Assembly (NCBI GenBank): GCA_017410195.1
Contig: JAFQRF010000002.1
Span: forward strand, 1 to 46,556
Direction of reading: 5' to 3'
DNA: 46,556 bases
Origin: Clostridia bacterium
GTDB taxonomy: Bacteria; Bacillota; Clostridia; Oscillospirales; Acutalibacteraceae
A program made the position numbers and the translations under genes. The notes under the pieces are model-generated. The model saw only the letters and a program-made list of their open reading frames with translations. It did no database searches and had not been told where the DNA came from. The stretch's first letter is position 1. The number at the start of each line of letters is the position of its first letter. Below are positions 41,170-46,556 of the stretch, one piece after another.

Positions 41170-41280
41170 AATAAGTGCATCAAACGGGAAAGAACGGTGA
41201 AAATCCGTCGCAACAGCCATTACCGTCACAGTCGGAATGCCGTTTGAAGCAAGTGTTATTTTACCTCGGGCAATGGAGGA
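41170..41280 (+). ncRNA. Cobalamin riboswitch
   Basis: The conserved core is recognisable: GGGAA, then GGTGAAAATCC (41196-41206), then CAGTCGGAATGCCG near 41230. A TCAAAC/GTTTGA stem (about 41180-41185 with 41242-41247) encloses the core, and AATAA/TTATT (41170-41174 with 41256-41260) can close it. A CCTC/GAGG hairpin follows (41264-41279) with loop GGGCAATG. Its CAATGG sequence complements CCATT in the core at 41217-41221, the expected loop-loop contact between L5 and L13 of B12 riboswitches. The class is well supported by the core; exact boundaries are approximate. Confidence 0.85.
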
Positions 41281-41305
41281 CAAAGCTTAACAGATCTGTT
41301 ATTTT

Positions 41306-41336
41306 ATGCCTCTCCCGAAACGGAGAGGCATTTTTT
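41306..41336 (+). terminator. Riboswitch expression-platform terminator
   Basis: A stem ATGCCTCTC.../...GAGAGGCAT (41306-41316 with 41321-41331) followed by TTTTTT, between the cobalamin riboswitch and the EcfT ribosome binding site. High B12 should favour it and lower uptake of the vitamin; that is known behaviour for this class. Confidence 0.8.
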
Positions 41337-41355
41337 ATTATGAAGGAGGGAAGCG

Positions 41356-42240
41356 ATGAAAAGTGCATTTTGCAGATGCCATCCTGCTGTCAACTTAATA
41401 TTTTTCGGCGGAGTGATTGTATTTGCGATGCTGCTCAATCATCCGCTGTTTCTCGGTATTTCAATGCTGTCGTCACTCGCATATGCGGTAAAGCTCAAAG
41501 GGAAACCCATGCTGAAGACCTTTTTTCTTTTTCTTTTCCCTCTGCTTATCGGAGTTACACTTATTAACGCATTGACTGCCCACTACGGAGTAACAAAGCT
41601 CTGCACTCTTTGGGACGGCAACAGCCTGACCCTTGAATCAATCGTTTACGGTGCGGTGACGGGTGCGCTCGTTGTGATAACAATAACGTGGTTCATGTGT
41701 TGGAACGAGGTTGTGACCGAAGACAAATTCATGCATCTTTTCGGCAAGCGAATGCCGCATCTTGCACTGCTTGTTCTCATGGTTCTCCGATTCGTTCCGC
41801 TTTACATAAATCAGCTTAAAGAAGTCATGGATGCAAGAAAAAACGCAGGACTTGAATCCGAAGGTAAATTTGCAAAAATCAAAAACGCCTGCCATGCGGT
41901 TTCGGGTGTTGTTACATGGGCGCTTGAACACAGCATAGAAACTGCCGATTCAATGAAATCAAGAGGTTACGGACTCAAGGGCAGGACAAGCTATTCAAGA
42001 TTCACCCTATCTCCTGCCGACATAACGATGGTTGCGGCTATGATAATTCTGATTACCGTTATTGCCGCAGGAAAAATTTTCGGCAGCATCAATGCATCGT
42101 ATAATCCCGTTATCCGACTCAGCGGTGCAACGCCTCTGTTGATTTTTACGGCTGCATTTTATGCTTTTTATTGCTTTTTACCTATTTTTTTCGATATTGA
42201 GGAGGAAATCAGATGGAACAGATTATATGCAAAAACCTGA
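41356..42240 (+). CDS. ecfT: ECF transporter transmembrane protein EcfT
   Basis: 294 residues with about five to six membrane helices and two long cytoplasmic coupling helices. The two Ala-Arg-X type motifs that dock onto the ATPases are visible as DARKNAG (about 157-163) and DSMKSRGYG (about 197-205). EcfT links the ATPase pair to the substrate-binding S component. AAGGAGGGAAGCG precedes ATG 41356. Its last 28 bases overlap the ATPase gene, whose ribosome binding site (GGAGG) lies inside EcfT. Position behind a cobalamin riboswitch marks it as part of a B12 uptake system. Confidence 0.9.
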   Translation: MKSAFCRCHPAVNLIFFGGVIVFAMLLNHPLFLGISMLSSLAYAVKLKGKPMLKTFFLFLFPLLIGVTLINALTAHYGVTKLCTLWDGNSLTLESIVYGAVTGALVVITITWFMCWNEVVTEDKFMHLFGKRMPHLALLVLMVLRFVPLYINQLKEVMDARKNAGLESEGKFAKIKNACHAVSGVVTWALEHSIETADSMKSRGYGLKGRTSYSRFTLSPADITMVAAMIILITVIAAGKIFGSINASYNPVIRLSGATPLLIFTAAFYAFYCFLPIFFDIEEEIRWNRLYAKT

Positions 42241-43838
42241 GTTTTTCCTACCCTCTTTCCGATTCAAATACACTTGAAAGCATAAACTTTTCAATCAAAA
42301 AAGGTGAATTCGTTGTGCTTTGCGGCAAAAGCGGCTGCGGAAAAACAACGCTTCTCCGCCACCTTAAAAAGGAGCTGACTCCTGCCGGCAAACGTAGCGG
42401 TGAGGTGATTTTTAACGGAGCGGAAATTTCAACTCTCGGCGACCGCGATGCCGCATCGAAAATCGGATTTGTCATGCAGAATCCCGAAAGTCAGATTGTC
42501 ACGGACAAGGTCTGGCATGAGCTTGCGTTCGGGCTTGAAAATCTCGGTGAGGACACGGCATCAATCAGGCTCAAAACCGCTGAAATGGCAACCTACTTCG
42601 GCATGCAGGACATGTTTGACCAAAAAATCTCCGAACTTTCGGGTGGAAAAAAGCAGATGCTCAATCTCGCATCAGTCATGGTTATGAATCCCGAAATTAT
42701 CATTTTTGACGAACCAACCTCGCAGCTTGACCCCATTGCGGCAGGCAATTTTCTCACCGCCGTTTCAAAAATCAACCGTGAGCTTGGCATAACCGTTGTA
42801 ATGACAGAACACAGACTCGAAGAAGTTTTCAGCTGTGCGGACAGAGTTATCGTTATGGATTCGGGCAGGATAACGATTGACTGCACCCCCGATGAACTGA
42901 GCGAAAAAATCAGCGGTACGGATGAATTTGTGAAGCTTGCGATGCCTGCAAGCATACGCATTCATTCGCAGTTATCAAAAGGAAAAAGTCCTTTAACCGT
43001 CAACAGCGGTGCAAAATGGCTTTCTTCTCTGTTCGAAGAAAAAAAACTCGAAACCACACGCATCGAGCCAAAAGAATTTGAGATAAAATCAAACGCAATT
43101 GAAATTAAGAATGTGTTTTTCAGATACGAAAAGAACAGCACGGACATTATCAAAAACCTCAGCCTTGACGTACCTGAAGGCAGTATTTTTGCCGTAATGG
43201 GCGGCAATGCGGCAGGGAAATCAACGCTGCTCAAAATTCTTTCCGGTGCACTGAAGCCTGTATCGGGAAAAATAAAGATTTTCGGCGAAAACATAAAAAA
43301 GAGCGGAGCATCCGTTGTTGCTATGCCGCAGAGCGTTGAGGCTCTTTTTACCCGCAAAACCGTAAGAGAAGAGCTTGCGGAAATGAAAGCATCCGCCGAA
43401 AAAACAGAAGAAGTTATCATACTTACACGCATTGCCGGGTTGCTTGACCGACATCCTTATGATGTCAGCGGCGGTGAAATGCAGAGGGTTGCTCTCGCAA
43501 AGCTTCTTCTCAAAGACCCCGGAATTCTGCTGCTTGACGAACCGACCAAAGGCATGGATGCTGAATTCAAAACGGTTTTTGCGGAAATTCTTTATAAACT
43601 CAAATCGAAAGGCAAAACGGTTGTCATGGTTTCGCATGACATTGAGTTCTGCTCAGTCTGCGCCGATTTCTGCACAATGATTTTTGACGGAGCGGCGGCA
43701 TGTGTCAGAGATTCCAACAGCTTTTTTGCAGGCAACAAATTTTACACGACATCGGCAAACCGATTGTCACGCCACATTTTTGAAAACTGCGTAACGGATA
43801 AGGATGTGATTGAGCTTTGCAAAAAAAATCTGAAATGA
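42213..43838 (+). CDS. Fused dual ECF transporter ATPase (EcfA1-EcfA2)
   Basis: 541 residues with two complete ABC ATPase domains, a fusion of the EcfA and EcfA' subunits. Domain 1: Walker A GKSGCGKTT at 38-46, Q-loop VMQNPESQIV, signature LSGGKKQM, Walker B IIFDEPTSQLDP, H-loop MTEHRLEE. Domain 2: Walker A GGNAAGKST near 330, signature VSGGEMQRVA, Walker B LLLDEPTKGMD, H-loop VSHDIE. It drives the transport cycle in the cytoplasm with EcfT and the S component. GAGGAGG precedes the start. It overlaps the next gene as ATGA. Confidence 0.93.
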   Translation: MEQIICKNLSFSYPLSDSNTLESINFSIKKGEFVVLCGKSGCGKTTLLRHLKKELTPAGKRSGEVIFNGAEISTLGDRDAASKIGFVMQNPESQIVTDKVWHELAFGLENLGEDTASIRLKTAEMATYFGMQDMFDQKISELSGGKKQMLNLASVMVMNPEIIIFDEPTSQLDPIAAGNFLTAVSKINRELGITVVMTEHRLEEVFSCADRVIVMDSGRITIDCTPDELSEKISGTDEFVKLAMPASIRIHSQLSKGKSPLTVNSGAKWLSSLFEEKKLETTRIEPKEFEIKSNAIEIKNVFFRYEKNSTDIIKNLSLDVPEGSIFAVMGGNAAGKSTLLKILSGALKPVSGKIKIFGENIKKSGASVVAMPQSVEALFTRKTVREELAEMKASAEKTEEVIILTRIAGLLDRHPYDVSGGEMQRVALAKLLLKDPGILLLDEPTKGMDAEFKTVFAEILYKLKSKGKTVVMVSHDIEFCSVCADFCTMIFDGAAACVRDSNSFFAGNKFYTTSANRLSRHIFENCVTDKDVIELCKKNLK

Positions 43839-44533
43839 ATGTTAAAAAAATCGCAGTAATTTCCGTTTTGCTGACCGCAGCACTTATTGCCGCCGCATGC
43901 ATTACAAGTCAATTTTTAAGCGGCAAGGAGTTTTATTATCCCATGGCAATGCTGATAATCGTCACCGCATGCGTACCGTTTTTCATATCTTTTGAGAAAA
44001 ACAGACCCTCTGCAAGAGAGCTTGTTGTTCTTGCATGCATGTCAGCACTTGCGGTTGCATCAAGAGCGGCGTTTTACGCCCTGCCGACGGTAAAGCCACT
44101 TTGTGCAATAGTGATAATCGCCGCCGTCAGTCTCGGTCCGCAAACGGGCTTCATCTGCGGGGTTCTGAGCATGTTTGCATCAAATTTTATCTTCGGTCAC
44201 GGACCCTGGACGGTTTTTCAGATGCTCGGAATGGGTGCAGTCGGGCTTATCATGGGACTGATTTTTTACGGCAGAAAAATCCGCAGCAGCCGAATTCTTC
44301 TTGCAGTCATCGGAGGAATAATTTCGTTTGCGGTTTACGGTTTGATTGTCGATATCAGCTCCGTGTTGATGATGTCAACCGATTTCTCTCTCAGCCAGAT
44401 TCTCACAATTTACGCTTCGGGACTGGGATATAATCTTTCCCACGGCATAACAACGGCAGCCATACTTCTCGTTGCGGGTCAGATTTTTATTGAAAAGCTT
44501 GACAGAATTAAAATAAAATTCGGAATGTTTTAA
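43835..44533 (+). CDS. ECF transporter S component, probable cobalamin binder (CbrT-like)
   Basis: 232 residues and about six membrane helices, the S-component fold. AAFYALPTVKPLCAIVIIAAVSLGPQ, GVLSMFASNFIFGHGPWTVFQMLGMGAVGLIMG and NLSHGITTAAILLVAGQIF match the CbrT-type cobalamin/ECF group and differ from biotin, thiamine or riboflavin S components. It is the specificity subunit and binds the vitamin from outside. ATG 43835 is used because it overlaps the preceding stop (ATGA) and the hydrophobic part starts right after it; an in-frame TTG at 43817 is less likely. Substrate is inferred from the riboswitch and the DUF4430 neighbour. Confidence 0.8.
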   Translation: MNVKKIAVISVLLTAALIAAACITSQFLSGKEFYYPMAMLIIVTACVPFFISFEKNRPSARELVVLACMSALAVASRAAFYALPTVKPLCAIVIIAAVSLGPQTGFICGVLSMFASNFIFGHGPWTVFQMLGMGAVGLIMGLIFYGRKIRSSRILLAVIGGIISFAVYGLIVDISSVLMMSTDFSLSQILTIYASGLGYNLSHGITTAAILLVAGQIFIEKLDRIKIKFGMF

Positions 44534-44548
44534 GAAAGGACAATTACT

Positions 44549-44977
44549 ATGAAAAAATTAACAGCTGCTCTCCTTATTCTCATCCTTGCACTCACCGCCG
44601 TTATGTGCGGATGCAACGGCAGCAACCCTGCCGAAACAACAACAAAGCCCGAAATCGAAAGCATCAATGAATCCGATAACGGCTATGAAAAAAGCTTTGT
44701 TTTTGAGGTTGTTGACATCGACGGCAACAAAACTCAGACAACAATCGAAACAAACGGCGAATATGTAGGCGTTGTTCTTCAGGAACTCGGTTATATTGAA
44801 GGCGAGCAGGGAGATTACGGACTTTACATCAAAAAAGTCAACGGCATAACTGCCGACTACAACATTGACGGAACATATTGGGCATTTTACGTTAACGACG
44901 CCTACGCAATGGCGAGTGCGGACCTCACACCCATCGTTAACGGCGATGTCTATTCATTCAGAGTTGAAAAAGGTTAA
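44549..44977 (+). CDS. DUF4430 lipoprotein, transcobalamin-C-terminal-like
   Basis: 142 residues. Signal peptide with a lipobox-like end (TAVMCGC, cysteine 20 or 22), a short linker, then a DUF4430 domain (about 50-140). The pattern GLYIKKVNGITADYNIDGTYWAFYVND, then GVD-like ADLTPIVNGDVYSFRVEKG, is the same domain found at the C-terminal half of animal transcobalamin and intrinsic factor. It is anchored outside the membrane and co-transcribed 15 bases after the S component, so it probably captures cobalamin and hands it to the transporter. AAAGGACAATT precedes the start. The family match is from motif memory; binding is inference. Confidence 0.78.
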   Translation: MKKLTAALLILILALTAVMCGCNGSNPAETTTKPEIESINESDNGYEKSFVFEVVDIDGNKTQTTIETNGEYVGVVLQELGYIEGEQGDYGLYIKKVNGITADYNIDGTYWAFYVNDAYAMASADLTPIVNGDVYSFRVEKG

Positions 44978-44987
44978 AAATTAAGTC

Positions 44988-45028
44988 GGGGCTGTAAAAA
45001 AGCGCAATTTTTACAGCCCCATTTTTGT
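44988..45028. terminator. Bidirectional terminator between the B12 operon and the 45029 gene
   Basis: A perfect 13-bp stem GGGGCTGTAAAAA/TTTTTACAGCCCC (44988-45000 with 45008-45020) followed by ATTTTTGTTT on the plus strand. On the minus strand the TTTTT arm and following bases give a weaker T-run. Confidence 0.9.
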
Positions 45029-45463
45029 TTAAAGAAAAGGCTTCATTTGGTCTTCAAGCTTTGCTTCAAGCGTGCTGATGCGGTTTGCAAGGTTCATAAC
45101 CTCGGGTGCGGCAGCAGGATACTGATTCATATACTTGTGAATGGATTTGATTCCCATCCCGCAGCCGTCCGTGATAAGGCTTGCAGCCTGAGATGCGGTA
45201 GGTTTCATCACCATTTCGGCGTTTGTCTTTATTTTAGACATGCCTTTTGCCATGATGTTAGGTTCTTTGCCTTCACAGTCCATCTTGTGAAGTGTGTTGT
45301 CGATATCCTTTTCAAGGTCCTTATGCTCGGTCTTGCTCTCCTTGAGTACCTGCATCATCTCTTTGTCGTCAAGATACGGAAGCACATCATCAATCGAAGC
45401 AACGGCCATCCTGATACCCGCGCTGCATTCCTTAAGCAAATTGATTGTGTCTTTGTTTTCCAT
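45029..45463 (-). CDS. Small alpha-helical cytoplasmic protein of unknown function
   Basis: 144 residues, mostly charged helices with heptad-like spacing: DDVLPYLDDKEMMQVLKESK, HKDLEKDIDNTLHKMD, then a region with TASQAASLITDGCGMG, and a C-terminal helix. No signal peptide or catalytic motif. The layout, four or five helices with an N-terminal Cys and a Gly-rich turn, resembles helical-bundle stress proteins such as DUF2383 types, but I cannot assign it. AAGGAGAGTGCAA precedes ATG 45463; the GTG two codons earlier is less likely. Confidence 0.6.
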   Translation of the reverse strand: MENKDTINLLKECSAGIRMAVASIDDVLPYLDDKEMMQVLKESKTEHKDLEKDIDNTLHKMDCEGKEPNIMAKGMSKIKTNAEMVMKPTASQAASLITDGCGMGIKSIHKYMNQYPAAAPEVMNLANRISTLEAKLEDQMKPFL

Positions 45464-45521
45464 TTGCACTCTCCTTAATTATTTTTCAATAATAGTATTG
45501 CCGTTATGAATGCAGATTTTA

Positions 45522-45550
45522 TTGACAAATTTTTCATATTAATTTAATAT
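45522..45550 (+). promoter_or_regulatory. Promoter of the amidohydrolase gene
   Basis: Consensus TTGACA (45522-45527), a 17-bp spacer and TAATAT (45545-45550). Confidence 0.65.
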
Positions 45551-45570
45551 AAAAACAAGGAGTGATAAAA

Positions 45571-46365
45571 ATGATTTTTGCAAATCACGCACACGTTTTT
45601 CCGAAGGAATTAAGACCCGAGGCAACCGCAGAAAAGCTCATTGAATTTATGGATGAATGCGGTATTGACAAAGCAGTTGCATTCGCACCGTTTGACGACC
45701 GTTTCCATGAGGGCGGCTTCGAAGGCAGCCAGAATGTATGGCTTGCAAATGAAATAAAGGGCATGGACAGACTTGTCGGCTTCGGCACAATAGATTTTCA
45801 TAATAACCTGAAAGATGAGGTTGACAGAATCGCAGACCTCGGACTCAAGGGCATAAAAATGCATCCGCCTTATCAGGAATTCGTCATTGACGGACCCGAA
45901 GCATTTCAGGTCTATGAAAGAGCGCAGGAGCTTGGACTTTTCATTTCATTCCATTCAGGAATGCATTGGCACAGACTGCGTGACAACAGAGTTATCCTTT
46001 TCGACGAGGTTGCATGGAATTTCCCCGACCTCAAATTCAGCATGGAGCATATCGGCGGCTATCACTTCTTCAAAGAAGCGCTTGCCGTTATGTGCAACAA
46101 TTCGCGCAGAGGCGGCAATGTTTTTGCGGGGTGGACAAGTGTCAGCAACCGCAAGGGCAAGGGCGATGAATGGGCGCTGACCGACGATGAGCTTGAAATC
46201 GTTGTTGCCCAGACGGGTGAAGACCAGAGCATATTCGGTCTTGATTTCCCGTATGCAAAGCCCGAGCATATAAAATCGGATATTGCAAGAATAAAAAGCC
46301 TTGATATCAGCGAAAGCGCCAAGGAAAAGATACTCGGAAATACACTTGAAAGAGTGCTGAAATAA
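45571..46365 (+). CDS. Amidohydrolase-family (ACMSD/amidohydro_2 type) metal-dependent hydrolase
   Basis: 264 residues, a TIM-barrel hydrolase or decarboxylase. Metal sites: HAH right after strand 1 (NHAHVFP at 4-10), KMHPPYQE near 95 (His/Lys), FISFHSGMHWH near 128, MEHIGG near 160 and FGLDFPY near 227 with the final Asp. These fit the amidohydro_2/ACMSD decarboxylase-type subgroup, where the reaction may be C-C cleavage or hydrolysis; the substrate is unknown. ATG 45571 is used because AAGGAGTGATAAAA ends just before it; an earlier in-frame ATT/ATA extension has no signal. Its own promoter is at 45522. It ends at TAA 46363-46365. Confidence 0.82.
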   Translation: MIFANHAHVFPKELRPEATAEKLIEFMDECGIDKAVAFAPFDDRFHEGGFEGSQNVWLANEIKGMDRLVGFGTIDFHNNLKDEVDRIADLGLKGIKMHPPYQEFVIDGPEAFQVYERAQELGLFISFHSGMHWHRLRDNRVILFDEVAWNFPDLKFSMEHIGGYHFFKEALAVMCNNSRRGGNVFAGWTSVSNRKGKGDEWALTDDELEIVVAQTGEDQSIFGLDFPYAKPEHIKSDIARIKSLDISESAKEKILGNTLERVLK

Positions 46366-46556
46366 ACAAAGGGGATGTAAAAAAAGCGCAGACCGCATAA
46401 AACGACATATGACAAGGGTTCTACAGGCGTAAAATTCCTGCAGAACCCTAAAATTTCATCTAAAAATTAAAAAACACGAAAAATTGATGTTTTATGCTAC
46501 GAACAAACTTCGCCACTCGACGTACTTTTGTACGCCTTCGGGCAAGCATAACAAGG
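46366..46556. other. Non-coding tail with hairpin
   Basis: No gene is seen in this stretch up to the window edge. A long imperfect stem AGGGTTCT/AGAACCCT (46415-46422 with 46442-46449), extended inward by CAGG/CCTG, has only a weak run of A/T after it on either strand, so it is a poor terminator. Beyond it is a short CGTAC/GTACG inverted repeat around 46519-46533. Confidence 0.5.

Noticed and set aside
41175-41567. Plus-strand frame starting inside the cobalamin riboswitch
   Set aside because: It covers the structured RNA and terminator and then overlaps EcfT in another frame; no ribosome binding site.
46400-46460. Terminator for the amidohydrolase gene
   Set aside because: The stem is good, but no T-run follows on the plus strand, so it is reported only as a hairpin.
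1-46556. CRISPR array, transposase or prophage
   Set aside because: No regularly spaced direct repeats and no recombinase or phage structural genes were seen on either strand.

Overview
The window looks like a chromosomal segment of a low-to-moderate GC Gram-positive anaerobe of the class Clostridia, most likely an Oscillospirales/Ruminococcaceae-type gut or rumen bacterium. The grounds are a complete ctsR-mcsA-mcsB-clpC operon with CtsR boxes, strong AGGAGG ribosome binding sites, sigma-A promoters with 17-bp spacers, an ECF-type vitamin transporter behind a cobalamin riboswitch, and a BspA-like leucine-rich-repeat surface protein. Genes are dense, few gaps exceed 300 bases, and I saw no rRNA, tRNA, CRISPR array, transposase or prophage. 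The species assignment is inference.

Layout. 1-2100: the 3' end of a class II fructose-bisphosphate aldolase, then a secreted LRR protein on the minus strand with a long structured leader. 2109-4302: rarA facing a DMT exporter across a shared terminator. 4528-9143: the CtsR-controlled protein quality control operon (repressor, kinase activator, arginine kinase, ClpC). 9253-13299: a membrane-anchored unknown, pth, a 62-residue glycine-rich protein, trmL, a cytosolic ceramidase-like enzyme and a small lipoprotein. 13348-17233, minus: argG, argH and a secreted Vps62/crystallin-like protein behind an ARG-box promoter. 17358-19566, minus: an aminotransferase and trpS. 19701-22378: a HAD phosphatase facing a phosphodiesterase plus large unknown membrane protein. 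22448-24795, minus: a polar amino acid ABC importer. 24955-28424, minus: a heterodimeric ABC exporter with one degenerate ATP site. 28610-35581, plus: a stand-alone E2-type acyltransferase core, a GH36 alpha-galactosidase, a uracil permease, a GPH sugar symporter and a uridine-kinase-like protein. 35678-37180, minus: a P-loop nucleotide kinase and an AraC regulator. 37361-41154, plus: an esterase with a phosphohexomutase, then an iron-dependent alcohol dehydrogenase. 41170-44977: a cobalamin riboswitch followed by EcfT, a fused EcfA, an S component and a transcobalamin-like DUF4430 lipoprotein. 45029-46365: a small helical protein and an amidohydrolase.

Two regions stand out. The first is the roughly 180-nt leader of the LRR gene (about 1967 down to 1789, minus). 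A good promoter starts transcription almost exactly at a 13-bp stem that encloses a further stem and two hairpins. A UUCG-loop intrinsic terminator then sits directly before the ribosome binding site, and its 5' arm nearly repeats the 3' arm of the 13-bp stem, so the two can compete for one partner. This has the layout of a riboswitch or other attenuator, and I recognise no known class. The second is the B12 operon, where a lipoprotein with a domain related to the C-terminal half of animal transcobalamin is encoded with the transporter, which suggests a dedicated extracellular B12-capture step.
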